A DNA stretch of 64,000 nt from JAIEPW01 sp964471915 (GCA_964471915.1 CAYYID010000002.1:124001-188000); one strand, 5' to 3'; shown: positions 36,929 to 45,388, numbered from the stretch's first letter. Program-made: numbers and translations. Notes: a model not told the origin generated them from the sequence alone.

Positions 36929-37286
36929 GGGAACGTCTCCGGAGAGAGTAACAGTATGACTCAAACGAAGGCGATTGGCACCGCGCCTCTGGTTACGGCC
37001 TGAACTGTCCGGGACCGGGGCGGGCTTGCGCCAGCCACGGAAAGACGCGAGAATACCTAAGAATCCCGCTGGCCGGTTTCCTTACCCACACCGGTCTGCG
37101 GGACGGCAAAGAGGCGCGTATGTCCACGATTGCACACCACCCGGCGCCGCTGAGCCCGTCCCTGGCCTGCTAACGCAGGTCCCCCCGGCGGCGCTCGCGC
37201 CCATCGTGTATCCCCGTTAACCCGATGTTCGGCTCCACGTGTCTTCGTGGAGCCCCGGTGTTCGTGTGCCCAATAGGGGGAGTGTC
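36929..37286. other. Non-coding gap between sortilin-like gene and rbfA-like gene
   Basis: 358 bp with no gene I can support; an 81-codon frame at 36975-37220 has odd composition and no start signal. On the minus strand GTGCCA (36981-36976) and CATACT (36958-36953), 17 bp apart, may be the promoter of the sortilin-like gene. On the plus strand a strong hairpin at 37231-37254 lies in the probable leader of the rbfA-like gene. The remaining sequence, GC-rich, shows nothing I can name. Confidence 0.5.
37231..37254 (+). promoter_or_regulatory. Perfect 9-bp hairpin in the leader of the rbfA-like/rtcB operon
   Basis: GGCTCCACG (37231-37239) pairs fully with CGTGGAGCC (37246-37254) around the loop TGTCTT. 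It ends 32 nt before the TTG start at 37287. No T-run follows, so it is not a classical terminator. It could be a cis-regulatory element of the mRNA or a protein-binding site. Confidence 0.6.
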
Positions 37287-37661
37287 TTGAAACAACGTCA
37301 TCGTGGCGTCAAGGAGCCCGCAGGTCCGGATCCGGACTTCGCGGAAGCCCTAAACGAGAGTCAATCGCATGGCCGGCAGGCGGAGCGAAAAACCCGACAG
37401 TTCTGCAGGCAAGTACAGCGGGCGCTGAACCTGGCGCTCGCCGATCGGGAGGTGTTCGTCGAGGAGGTGGTGCCCGCGCCGGACTGCGGGCGGCTGCTGG
37501 TTTTCGTGGCGCTTCCGGTGGATGCCGGGGTGGAGTCGATCGCCACGCTGGGCCTGGAGGCGCCGCGGTTGCGCGCCGAAGTGGCGTTGGCCATCACGCG
37601 GAAGCGGGCGCCGGAGCTGTGCTTCATTCCGGCGTGCGCGGAAGGGGGCGGCGATGAGTGA
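37287..37661 (+). CDS. RbfA-like ribosome-binding protein
   Basis: A 124-residue protein with a KH-like fold similar to ribosome-binding factor A: RKTRQFCRQVQRALNLALA, then RLLVFVALP and a C-terminal LRAEVALAITRKRAPELCFIP, equivalent to the LRRxVAxxLxLRxVPEL motif of RbfA. TTG 37287 is chosen as start because AGGGGGAG lies just upstream; a GTG at 37239 is inside the hairpin. It has an extra basic/acidic N-terminus (about 30 residues). It overlaps rtcB by 8 bp. A true rbfA usually sits beside infB/truB, so this may be a specialised paralogue working with RtcB. Confidence 0.72.
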   Translation: MKQRHRGVKEPAGPDPDFAEALNESQSHGRQAERKTRQFCRQVQRALNLALADREVFVEEVVPAPDCGRLLVFVALPVDAGVESIATLGLEAPRLRAEVALAITRKRAPELCFIPACAEGGGDE

Positions 37662-38793
37662 CCGGGCGCCGGCCCCCCTGCGCGCGTGGCTGGCCGCTCC
37701 GCCGGGGCGGGACGTCGCCGAGGCGCTGGAACGGCTGCGCCGGGCCCCGGACGTCCAGCAGATTGCGGTAATGCCGGACGTCCATTTGGCGGCGGACGTC
37801 TGCGTCGGCGTGGTAGTGGCCACCTCGGAACTGATCTATCCGCAGGCGGTGGGAGGCGACATCGGGTGCGGGATGCTGGCGGTGGCTCTGGACGCGGACG
37901 CCGCGGCGCTGGAGGAACCGCGGATCGCGGGGCAGATCCTAGCCGGCCTCGCGCAGGCCGTGCCGTCGCGCCGCCGCAACCGGCGCAGTGTGATCGAGCA
38001 GCCCGCGGATGTCGCCGGCGCCGGCCTCAGTGATCCCCGTCTGGACGCCCTGCGGCGGGACGAGGGAGCGTTGGAGTTTGCGACGCTCGGCAGCGGCAAC
38101 CACTTCCTGGAGCTGCAGGCAGACGAATCCGGACGCCTGTGGTTGATGGTGCATAGCGGATCGCGGGCGCTGGGCCCGGCGATCCGGGATCATCACCTGG
38201 GGCGGGCCACGGCCGGAGACGGACGGCTGCGGGGTCTCGAAGCCGGGTCCGGCGCCGGGCTCGCCTACCGGCACGACGCGGCGTGGGCCCGCCGGTTCGC
38301 CGCGGCGTCGCGGCGGGCGATGGCCAGGGAAGCCGGTGAAGTGCTGGCGGCGCGGATCGGCGCGCGGCTGGATTGGGAGACGGCGATCGCGACGGACCAT
38401 AACCACGTCGCGTGGGAGCGCCACGGCGGGCGGGATCTGTGGGTGCATCGGAAGGGGGCGATGTCCGCGCAGGCGGGCGAGCCGGGCGTCCTCCCCGGCT
38501 CCATGGGCGCACCGAGCCTTCACGTGGAGGGCCGCGGCGAGCCGGCGTCGTTGTGCTCGAGCGCGCACGGCGCGGGGCGAGAGGGAAGCCGCAGCGAGGC
38601 GCGCGCCCGGATCAGCGTGCAGGCGTTCCGGCGTCAGATGGAGGGCGTCTGGTTCGACACCCGCGCGGCGGACCGTCTGGTGGACGAAGCACCAGCGGCG
38701 TACAAGGACATCCGGGCGGTGCTGCGAGCGCAACGGGGCCTGGTCAAGACGGTCCGGCGGCTGCGTCCGGTGCTCAGCTACAAAGGCGCTTGA
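37654..38793 (+). CDS. rtcB: RNA-splicing ligase RtcB
   Basis: A 379-residue GTP-dependent ligase that joins 2',3'-cyclic phosphate or 3'-phosphate to 5'-OH RNA ends, acting in tRNA splicing or RNA repair. Metal-site residues Asp69 and Cys72 in GGDIGCGM, LGSGNHFLEL, MVHSGSR, the RKGAMSA motif, and the nucleophile His305 in SAHGAGREGSR are present. ATG 37654 overlaps the rbfA-like stop, so both are translated together. Shorter than archaeal RtcB (about 480) but typical of bacterial type. No archease gene is adjacent. Confidence 0.93.
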   Translation: MSDRAPAPLRAWLAAPPGRDVAEALERLRRAPDVQQIAVMPDVHLAADVCVGVVVATSELIYPQAVGGDIGCGMLAVALDADAAALEEPRIAGQILAGLAQAVPSRRRNRRSVIEQPADVAGAGLSDPRLDALRRDEGALEFATLGSGNHFLELQADESGRLWLMVHSGSRALGPAIRDHHLGRATAGDGRLRGLEAGSGAGLAYRHDAAWARRFAAASRRAMAREAGEVLAARIGARLDWETAIATDHNHVAWERHGGRDLWVHRKGAMSAQAGEPGVLPGSMGAPSLHVEGRGEPASLCSSAHGAGREGSRSEARARISVQAFRRQMEGVWFDTRAADRLVDEAPAAYKDIRAVLRAQRGLVKTVRRLRPVLSYKGA

Positions 38794-38834
38794 GCTCGGC
38801 GAATCCGGTTCGCCGAAACATCGAGCCGGAGCAG

Positions 38835-39137
38835 CTAGAAATCCTGGGAAGGATGCTGGCCGGCCACTCTGCGCACCCGGCGCTTATCGATGGACCGGAT
38901 CTGATCGATCAATGCGAATGACGCCCTACTCAGCCCGCTGCTACCGGCCGCGACGGGCGGGTAAAGGAGCCCTTCGCCCGCTGTGCCGGTCATCGGGACG
39001 ACACAGATCATCGAGAAGCGCTGGCTGGCAATCATCAGCGGATCGCTTACCACCACACACGGGCGGGTACCGCGCTGCTCATGCCCCAGAGTCGGTTCCA
39101 GATCAACGACAATCACAGAACCGCGCGCAACGCTCAC
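38835..39137 (-). CDS. MazF/PemK-type toxin
   Basis: A 100-residue endoribonuclease toxin: RGSVIVVDLEPTLGHEQRGTRPCVVVSD is the substrate-loop region with the conserved GHEQ and RP, followed by VVPMTGT and SGLSRASFALIDQIRSIDKRRV. The C-terminus ends early (VAGQHPSQDF), missing the last helix found in most MazF (about 110-115 residues); this may be natural shortening or a late frameshift. It overlaps the antitoxin stop by four bases, so it is the second gene of a TA operon. Confidence 0.85.
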   Translation of the reverse strand: MSVARGSVIVVDLEPTLGHEQRGTRPCVVVSDPLMIASQRFSMICVVPMTGTAGEGLLYPPVAAGSSGLSRASFALIDQIRSIDKRRVRRVAGQHPSQDF

Positions 39138-39436
39138 GGATCCTCACTCCAACCCAGCCCCGGAGTCCAGCGAACCGGCTTGCCCGCGCCCGGCTCCAAA
39201 AGGACTTCGCTCGCGCAGGGCAGGTCGCGCGCCCACTCGTCGAAACCGGCGTCCTCGAGCATCGTCCCGTCGGGATGCGGGTTATCGAGCGACCGTTGGA
39301 GTTCCTGCCTCTCAATCCGTTCGAGCTCATTCCGCACGTCGTCCGTAACGAACTGGCTCCGATCCTTGGCAAGGAGGTCGATTTGGCGAAGGAGATCGCC
39401 AGGCAGCGTGACGGTCGTACGCTCAAGGTTCGGCAT
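39134..39436 (-). CDS. Antitoxin of MazF-type toxin, ribbon-helix-helix
   Basis: A 100-residue antitoxin starting ATG 39436 (MPNLERTTVTLPGDLLRQIDLLAKDRSQFVTDDVRNELERIER): a ribbon-helix-helix N-terminus (about 4-45) for DNA binding and an acidic C-terminal part that should occupy the toxin. AGGGAGCG is the ribosome-binding site. A longer frame to 39547 lacks family likeness. It is the first gene of the operon and overlaps the toxin by ATGA. Confidence 0.85.
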   Translation of the reverse strand: MPNLERTTVTLPGDLLRQIDLLAKDRSQFVTDDVRNELERIERQELQRSLDNPHPDGTMLEDAGFDEWARDLPCASEVLLEPGAGKPVRWTPGLGWSEDP

Positions 39437-39447
39437 GTCGCTCCCTG

Positions 39448-39457
39448 TATGATCATA
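39448..39457. promoter_or_regulatory. Palindrome/-10 region of antitoxin operon
   Basis: TATGATCATA is a perfect 10-bp palindrome. On the minus strand its first six bases TATGAT read as a -10 element (five of six). It lies 12 bp upstream of the antitoxin ATG and is a probable operator for autoregulation. Confidence 0.55.
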
Positions 39458-39492
39458 GCGGCCGGGGCGATCTCCTGTAGCCTCTGCCCGCG

Positions 39493-39909
39493 CTATGAGC
39501 CGGCCCGGGCGGTTTCCCGAAGCAGGTCCTCGCCCAGGCGCAGGCAATCCGAGGTGAGAATGCGCGAATCGCCCCAGCGGGCGCGCAGAGCCTCGCCCTC
39601 ACAACTCCAGGCCTCGAGCAGGGCGTAGTCGCGGTCGTAAACCAGCCAGATCAGCCGGTCCCAGCCGGCGCGGCGCACTACGGGGATCCGGGCGGGCTCC
39701 GGGTCGCGGCTCGCAATTACCTGATAACGCTGGCCTTCGTGGTCGAAGTCGGCTCCCGAAGCCACCGCCCGGCAGCGCGGCTCCGCCAGGCCTGCCAGCG
39801 CCGCGGCGTCGTAGCGCGCCACTGCGTAATTCACCGCCGGGGTGACACCCAGCGGATCCTGCCAGTGACAGGCAAGGTCGACGAGCAATTCACGGAAGGT
39901 GGCCGGCAT
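39493..39909 (-). CDS. Hypothetical protein (138 aa)
   Basis: A 138-residue soluble protein starting at ATG 39909 (a GTG codon lies directly before it), with AGGGAAA about 11 nt upstream. It contains FRELLVDLACHWQDP and GWDRLIWLVYDRDYALLEAWSCEGEALRARWG, an alpha/beta pattern with an acidic surface, no signal peptide and no recognised motif. It lies between capA-like and the antitoxin operon on the same strand. Function unknown. Confidence 0.65.
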   Translation of the reverse strand: MPATFRELLVDLACHWQDPLGVTPAVNYAVARYDAAALAGLAEPRCRAVASGADFDHEGQRYQVIASRDPEPARIPVVRRAGWDRLIWLVYDRDYALLEAWSCEGEALRARWGDSRILTSDCLRLGEDLLRETARAGS

Positions 39910-39969
39910 CACTACGGGTTTCCCTGAGGGTATAGTGCTGCCGGGAGGGAAATATTCTCAGTCTTTTTG

Positions 39970-41292
39970 CTACGGCGTGATTGTCGCGCGGTCCCCCTGG
40001 ACCTTCACCTGCGTGCCGAGAGGCTCCGACAGCTTGCGCAGCCGTTCCAGGATCCGTTGCGCCTCCGCCGCCGGCGCCATCACCGGTTGCCCTCGCCGCT
40101 GGCGCGACTGCCCGAACCCCAGCGTAATCGGCCAAGCCGTGATCGACTTCAGGCTCCGGTCTGGCGCGAACTCAACCTCCGCCAGGATGCTCTCCCAGTT
40201 CTCCCGGTCCACCGGAAAGCCCCGCGTGTCGTTGGCCGTCCGCCGGTCGTAGTAGTCGGCGGGCGTTGCGGTCAGCGGTAACCCCTGCTGCTGGTAGCTC
40301 TCCGCGGGCTGGAACCGGATGGTCTCGTTCTCGAAAATGAAGTTGGCCATGCTGTAGACGATCGGCCTGCCCTTGTAGACCTCGATGCCGCGCAGCACAT
40401 GCGGCCCGTGCCCCACGAACAGATCCGCTCCGGCGTCGACCATCGCGCGCGCAAAGGCGGTGAGGAACTCAGCGGGCTTCTCGCGGTCGCCCGGAAAGCC
40501 CTCGTGCGCGTGGATCGACACGATCACCCAGTCCGCCTGGCGGCGCGCCTCCTTCACACTGGCCGCAATCGCCGCCAGATCGCCGGCGTGCGGCTCCGTG
40601 CGGATCGATCGCTCGGCTCCCGGGCGGAAGCGCGCGCCGAGGAAGTTCACACTATCGCCTTCCGCGCCGCTGCCCGGCGCGGACCGCGCCAGCGCCCGGA
40701 TCTCGTCGAAGGCCGCCTGCGGCAGCGTGTACGTTGTCGTGAACCGCAGCGGGCTCAAGCCCGGCCGTCCCGGCATGTCCGGCCGCTGCTCGCCCGCCAT
40801 GCTGGACACCTGAAACGTGGACGCGCAGCCGATCAGCGCCACGCGGCCGTTCTTGGTATCGAGGTACGCCGGCGCGCGCGCCCGCGCCAGATTGATCCCC
40901 GCGCCGGCGTAGGTCACGCCGGAGCGATCCAATTCCCGCAGCGTGCTGCGCAGCCCTTCGGGACCGTAGTCGTAGGTGTGGTTGTTCGCCGCCGAGAACA
41001 AATCGAACCCGGCCCACTTCAGTTCGTCGAGTACCCACGGCGCGGAGACCATCCACGTGCCCCCCGACTGCGCCGCCGCGGGGACGTCGAAGTTGTGGAT
41101 CAGCGTCTCCAGGTTGGTGAACGCGGCGTCCGCCGCGCGGATCTTCGCGATCAGGGCCTGGGCCGCGGGCTCCTCGCGCACGGAGATCCGCCGGTTGATG
41201 ATCGAGTCCCCGGTGAGCGCGATCCGGATCCCGGACTGCGCGGAAAGCACGGCGCATCCGGCGGCGAGCAACGGCAAGGCGCGATGGAGCAT
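39970..41292 (-). CDS. CapA-family metallophosphatase-like protein, secreted
   Basis: A 440-residue exported protein of the CapA/poly-gamma-glutamate synthesis type. The signal peptide (LLAAGCAVLSAQS, with a possible lipid-type Cys at 13 but not a perfect lipobox) is followed by the calcineurin-like landmarks LTGDSIINRR, TNLETLIHN, FSAANNHTYDYG and GHGPHVLRG. These suit a role in capsule or surface polymer handling, but many homologues of the family are uncharacterised. Divergent from the MBL hydrolase, with 36 bp between the starts. Confidence 0.85.
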   Translation of the reverse strand: MLHRALPLLAAGCAVLSAQSGIRIALTGDSIINRRISVREEPAAQALIAKIRAADAAFTNLETLIHNFDVPAAAQSGGTWMVSAPWVLDELKWAGFDLFSAANNHTYDYGPEGLRSTLRELDRSGVTYAGAGINLARARAPAYLDTKNGRVALIGCASTFQVSSMAGEQRPDMPGRPGLSPLRFTTTYTLPQAAFDEIRALARSAPGSGAEGDSVNFLGARFRPGAERSIRTEPHAGDLAAIAASVKEARRQADWVIVSIHAHEGFPGDREKPAEFLTAFARAMVDAGADLFVGHGPHVLRGIEVYKGRPIVYSMANFIFENETIRFQPAESYQQQGLPLTATPADYYDRRTANDTRGFPVDRENWESILAEVEFAPDRSLKSITAWPITLGFGQSRQRRGQPVMAPAAEAQRILERLRKLSEPLGTQVKVQGDRATITP

Positions 41293-41317
41293 GCGCGCGA
41301 TTCTATCGAATCCTGCC

Positions 41318-41323
41318 TAGAAT
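41318..41323 (+). promoter_or_regulatory. -10 element of MBL hydrolase
   Basis: TAGAAT (five of six) ends 5 nt before the ATG at 41329, with no Shine-Dalgarno and no convincing -35. It suggests a leaderless transcript. Confidence 0.45.
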
Positions 41324-41328
41324 TGGCT

Positions 41329-42243
41329 ATGCGTTTCTTGGTCCTGTTGCTCGCCGCCGTGTCCGCCGGCGCCCAGAGCCCGCCGGTGCAGTCGCTGAAG
41401 ATCCGCGTGCTCTCGACGATGCTGGCCGACGCCGGCCTCGGAGAATGGGGCTTCGCCGCGCTGGTCGAAGCCGACGGCAGGCGGATCCTCTTCGATACCG
41501 GAGCGCGCCCGGACACTGTTCTCCAGAACGCCCGCGAACTCGGCGTGGTCCTCGCCTCCATTGACCAGGTGATCCTCAGCCACAACCACCAGGACCACAC
41601 CGGCGGACTCATGACATTGCGCCGGGCTTTCCTGAAGCAGAATCCCGCCGCGCTGGGCACGGCGCACGTGGGCGCGGGCATGCTCGGCACGCGTCCGCCG
41701 TCCAGCTTCATCGAGAAACTCCGCGCGGAGTACGAGGCCTCGGGCGGCAAGTTCGCCGTGCACGATAAGCCCGTGGAGCTGCAGCCCGGCGTCTGGCTGA
41801 CCGGACCGGTGCCGCGCGTCTATCCGGAGCGCAACTGGAGCGGCAGCGCGAAGCTCGCCTCGGGCGCCGAGGACACGCTGCCCGAGGACTCCTCGCTGGT
41901 GATCGTCACCGCCCGCGGGCTGGTCATCCTTTCCGGCTGCGGCCATGCCGGCATCGTGAATACTGTGGAGTACGCCCGCAAGGCGATCCGCCCGGCGCCG
42001 GTGCTCGCCGCCATCGGCGGCTTTCACCTGTTCGAGGCGAGCGAATCGACGCTGGAGTGGACGGCGCGAAAGCTGAAGGAAGCGGGCACGCAACAACTGC
42101 TGGGAGCGCACTGCACCGGCATTGAGGCGACGCACCGGCTCCGCGCGCTGCTGGGTCTGGACCGGAAGAGCGTCGCGGTGGCCGCCGTCGGCGCGACTTT
42201 CGAGCTTGGCAAGCCCTTCGATCCCGGGCGGATCGCCCGCTAG
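41329..42243 (+). CDS. Secreted MBL-fold metallo-hydrolase
   Basis: A 304-residue exported protein starting ATG 41329 (MRFLVLLLAAVSAGAQ signal peptide). The zinc motif SHNHQDHTGGL (84-94) has the HxHxDH signature, and the later LSGCGHAGIVNTVEYARK and FHLFEA supply further His ligands. The pattern suits the subgroup related to methanopterin-biosynthesis phosphate synthases, but the actual substrate is unknown. Export is unusual for that subgroup. Confidence 0.87.
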   Translation: MRFLVLLLAAVSAGAQSPPVQSLKIRVLSTMLADAGLGEWGFAALVEADGRRILFDTGARPDTVLQNARELGVVLASIDQVILSHNHQDHTGGLMTLRRAFLKQNPAALGTAHVGAGMLGTRPPSSFIEKLRAEYEASGGKFAVHDKPVELQPGVWLTGPVPRVYPERNWSGSAKLASGAEDTLPEDSSLVIVTARGLVILSGCGHAGIVNTVEYARKAIRPAPVLAAIGGFHLFEASESTLEWTARKLKEAGTQQLLGAHCTGIEATHRLRALLGLDRKSVAVAAVGATFELGKPFDPGRIAR

Positions 42244-42259
42244 ACGGGTTCGCGAACCC

Positions 42260-43939
42260 CTACAGCAGCTTCGCGACCACTACCGTGAGATCGTCCGCCA
42301 GCGGCGCCCCGTTCGTGAACTGGGCCACCGCCGTCGAAACCACCCGCACGATTTCCTCGGCCGGCGTCTCGACTGCCGCGCGGACCGTCTCGGCGACGCG
42401 CGCCTCGCCGAACTCGTCGTCCGAACCCGCCGCCGCGGCCTCGGTGACGCCGTCCGAGTACATCACCAGCGTGTCGCCCGGCATCATCATCGCCTTCGCT
42501 TCTTTGTAGCGCGCGATGGGCAGGATCCCCAGCACGGGCCCGCCATCCGAGAGCCACTCTTCGCTGCCGTCGGCGCGGAGGATCAGCGCCGGGTTATGGC
42601 CCGCATTGACGTACGCCACGTCGCCGGTGGCCGGATTGAGCACCGCCAGGAAGAACGTAATGAACCGGTTGTCGGGCGTGTTCGCGCAGATGGCCTTGTT
42701 CAGCCGCACGATCTTCTCCGCCAGGTTCTCCGGCTCCTCAAGCAACACCTGCACGCGAGCCTGCAGCGACGACATGAGCAGCGCCGCCGGCATGCCTTTG
42801 CCCGCCACGTCGGCGACGATGAGCGCCACCCGCCCGTCGGGATAGGCGAAGAAGTCGAAGTAGTCGCCGCCCACGGCGCGGCTGGCGATGTTGAATCCCG
42901 CCAGATCGGTGCCCGCCACCAGCGGCGCGCGCTTCGGCAGCAGCCCGCGCTGCAGTTCCGCCGCCTGCTGCAGGTCCTTCTTCAGAATCCGGTCCTGCTG
43001 CTCCACCTCGATCAGCCGGGCGTGCTCGATGCGGATCGCCGCGACGTTCGCCATCACGGTGAGCAGGTTCAGGTCCTCGCGCGTGAACTCGCGGATCAGG
43101 TGCGGCGAGTCCACGTAGATCAGCCCGATCACCTGGTCGGTGGTCTGCAGCGGCACGGCGATCATGCTGCGCACCCGCTGTTCCACGATGCTCTTCTGCG
43201 CCTTCAGCGCTTCATCCAGCATCGCGTCCCGCACCAGCAGCGATTCTTTCTCGAGGATCACCCGCTCGCGCACCGCCTTCGAGATCCGGAAGCCGTCGCC
43301 GCGCGCGGCGCGCACCACGAGTTCCTCTTTCTCGATGGTCATCAGGACGCCGCGGCCCGCCATCACCGCTTCCACCGAGAGGTCCAGGATCACCTGGAAC
43401 AGCTCCTCGAGCGGCCGGTGCCCGGCCAGTTCGCGGCCCGCGCGGATCAGCGCCCGCATCTGCGGACTGCCCTGCATTACGTGGGTGCGCGACAGTTCCC
43501 CGGAGTCGGCGGGGCCCAGCACGCCCTGCAGGTTCTGGACCACCGTGGTCGAGGCGCTGGACGGCGCTTCCGGCACCGCCTCCACGAACACCACCGTGTG
43601 CTGCACCGGCGCGGCCTGGCTGGCGCCGAACTCGATGGTCAGGTGCCCGGCCGAAATCCGGTCGCCCGGACGGAACGGCCGCGCGCCCTCGATCTTCGCC
43701 CCGTTCAGCAGGGTGCCGTTCTTGCTGCCCAGGTCCTGCACCATCCACTCGTCGCCGGAGCGGAACAGCGTCAGGTGGTGGCGCGACAGCCCGGCATCGT
43801 CCGGATAGCACAACTGATTCACGCTCGAACGCCCGAGCGAGAAGCGGTCCGTGTCCAAAGGGACAAAGGCCGACTTGCCGTCAGCGTCGCGGATGATCAG
43901 TTCGGCGGGTCCGCCGGCTCGGTTCACAATGGTCGCCAA
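42260..43939 (-). CDS. FHA-GAF-SpoIIE serine phosphatase
   Basis: A 559-residue PP2C-type phosphatase. FHA domain at about 1-110 (GRS 36-38, SRHH 52-55, NGT 74-76), binding phosphothreonine; GAF domain at about 150-310, probably a ligand sensor; then SpoIIE phosphatase domain at about 325-559 (QRGLLPKRAPL, GDYFDFFAYPDGRVALIVADVAGKGMPAALLMS, DTLVMYSDGVTEA, DDLTVVVAKLL) with the metal-binding Asp residues. It likely controls an anti-sigma factor or a phosphoprotein, but no partner is adjacent. Confidence 0.92.
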   Translation of the reverse strand: MATIVNRAGGPAELIIRDADGKSAFVPLDTDRFSLGRSSVNQLCYPDDAGLSRHHLTLFRSGDEWMVQDLGSKNGTLLNGAKIEGARPFRPGDRISAGHLTIEFGASQAAPVQHTVVFVEAVPEAPSSASTTVVQNLQGVLGPADSGELSRTHVMQGSPQMRALIRAGRELAGHRPLEELFQVILDLSVEAVMAGRGVLMTIEKEELVVRAARGDGFRISKAVRERVILEKESLLVRDAMLDEALKAQKSIVEQRVRSMIAVPLQTTDQVIGLIYVDSPHLIREFTREDLNLLTVMANVAAIRIEHARLIEVEQQDRILKKDLQQAAELQRGLLPKRAPLVAGTDLAGFNIASRAVGGDYFDFFAYPDGRVALIVADVAGKGMPAALLMSSLQARVQVLLEEPENLAEKIVRLNKAICANTPDNRFITFFLAVLNPATGDVAYVNAGHNPALILRADGSEEWLSDGGPVLGILPIARYKEAKAMMMPGDTLVMYSDGVTEAAAAGSDDEFGEARVAETVRAAVETPAEEIVRVVSTAVAQFTNGAPLADDLTVVVAKLL

Positions 43940-43988
43940 GGTCGATCTCTTAGATTACTCAATCTCGCGCGGCCCCGCAGCCGGACGA

Positions 43989-44906
43989 TCACTTAAGCTC
44001 TGTAACCGGAATGTTAAACGCCACCGTGCTTACCACGCCCTTGCGCTGGAACTGCACCCACACGCGGTAGATGCCGGCCCGCGGAAAGATCATGTTGAAC
44101 TGGATGTTCGGTCCGCCGTCCGCCAGGAACGGATGGTTGTGGACCATGTCGATCGAGTCCCAGCTTGCCGCCAGCATGTGGCCCCACGCCGCCAGGTATT
44201 GTTCCAGCCCGTCGCCGGGCTCCAGCTTGAAGAACATCAGCGTCTTCAGTCCGGCTACCGGCTGCTCCGGCTCCATCCGCAGGGAGACCTTCATGTTCTC
44301 GCCCTGTTGCGGCGCAACGTCCGGCTGCAACTGCGCGACGCCCATCTTGAAGCCCGGCCCCGGCACGAACAGCGAGTTCGCCACCATCTGCGGCGCGCCT
44401 CCGTCCGGATAGAAGTCGCTCAGCACCCGGTAGTAGCCGGGCGCGGGAAACTTGAAATCGAGCACGAACTTCTTATCCGGCGTCACTTCCGGATGCTCGT
44501 GCGCGAAGTGCTTCAGGTCCTGGCTCAGCAGGAACAGGTGGAAGTACTTGTCGTGGACGATCTGGAACTTCGTTTCCTGCTTGCCGGTCTTCGGGTTGTT
44601 CACCCACAGCGTCAGGCGGGCATTCTCGCCGGCCTTGAGCTTGCCGGGCGAGGTCTGGAGCTTCACGGGATACTCCAGCGCATCCGGGATCCCGGCTACC
44701 AGCGCCATCCCGCAACGGGGGCACTTGCCCGGCTGCTTCTGTTTTACGTCGGGGTCCATGGGACAAGTGAAGTCCGGCTCGGCCTCGGCAGGTTCCTGCG
44801 GGGCGGCGTTCTCCACCTCCGGAGGCTTGGGAACCTTGGGATCTTGCGGCAACAGCACGAGTGCCGTGAGGAGGAGTACAGCGGCTATGAGCGCGAAACG
44901 GCGCAT
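43989..44906 (-). CDS. Secreted protein with heavy-metal-binding domain
   Basis: A 305-residue exported protein with an N-terminal hydrophobic signal (4-20) and a linker rich in Pro/Glu. A heavy-metal-binding motif FTCPMDPDVKQKQPGKCPRCGM (key residues Cys48, Pro49, Met50 and Cys62, Cys65) is of the type found in metal efflux components. The rest (about 75-305) is two beta-sandwich-like parts with HFAHEHPE and His-rich stretches. It could bind copper or another soft metal outside the membrane; inference from motif. Confidence 0.82.
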   Translation of the reverse strand: MRRFALIAAVLLLTALVLLPQDPKVPKPPEVENAAPQEPAEAEPDFTCPMDPDVKQKQPGKCPRCGMALVAGIPDALEYPVKLQTSPGKLKAGENARLTLWVNNPKTGKQETKFQIVHDKYFHLFLLSQDLKHFAHEHPEVTPDKKFVLDFKFPAPGYYRVLSDFYPDGGAPQMVANSLFVPGPGFKMGVAQLQPDVAPQQGENMKVSLRMEPEQPVAGLKTLMFFKLEPGDGLEQYLAAWGHMLAASWDSIDMVHNHPFLADGGPNIQFNMIFPRAGIYRVWVQFQRKGVVSTVAFNIPVTELK

Positions 44907-44968
44907 GCTCCATTATCCCCTAGCTCAAAAGGCCCATTCCGGGGGCGATATGTAAAAGAGCTTCAACT

Positions 44969-45388
44969 ATGCCGGACCGGCGCTATCTCGGCATCCGCCT
45001 GGCCGGCCGCGATCTCGCGGTCGATGCCGCCGAAGTCGCCGCGGTCCTTCCCGGTCATGACTTCGCCGCCATCGTTCATCCCCGCCCCTGGATCCGCGGC
45101 GTCGCCCGGCACGAGAACGCGGACCTGCTGGTTGTCGATCTCGCCGAACTCCGCGGTTGGGGCCGCAGCCGCGGATGCGCCATCGTCGTCCTGGGCCGGG
45201 GACCGGCGCGTGCCGGCTTCCTGGCGGATCGCGTCTCGGGAATCCTCGACGCGGCGCGCCGCCAGCCGAAGCCCGGCGTCCTCCAGACCAGCGGGCGCAG
45301 CCGGATCCTGGTCACCGCCGGTGAGGTCCTTGGCGCGGTGGCGGACGGCGCGGCCGCCATACCGATCAGAGCGTTATTTCATCCGTAG
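44969..45388 (+). CDS. CheW-like domain protein
   Basis: A 139-residue protein composed of one CheW-type beta-barrel: YLGIRLAGRDLAVDAAEVAAVLPG at the start, then PWIRGVARHENADLLVVDLAELRG and a VDRVSGI-like ADRVSGILD. CheW links receptors with CheA. No receptor, CheA or flagellar gene is in the window, so its array is elsewhere or it serves another signalling path. Confidence 0.78.
   Translation: MPDRRYLGIRLAGRDLAVDAAEVAAVLPGHDFAAIVHPRPWIRGVARHENADLLVVDLAELRGWGRSRGCAIVVLGRGPARAGFLADRVSGILDAARRQPKPGVLQTSGRSRILVTAGEVLGAVADGAAAIPIRALFHP

Noticed and set aside
36975..37220. 81-codon plus-strand frame in the gap before the rbfA-like gene
   Set aside because: Pro/Arg/Gly-rich composition, no Shine-Dalgarno, no family likeness; a chance frame in GC-rich DNA.
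40399..41328. N-terminal 310 codons of the long frame containing the MBL hydrolase
   Set aside because: They are antisense to capA; the signal peptide at 41329 marks the real start.
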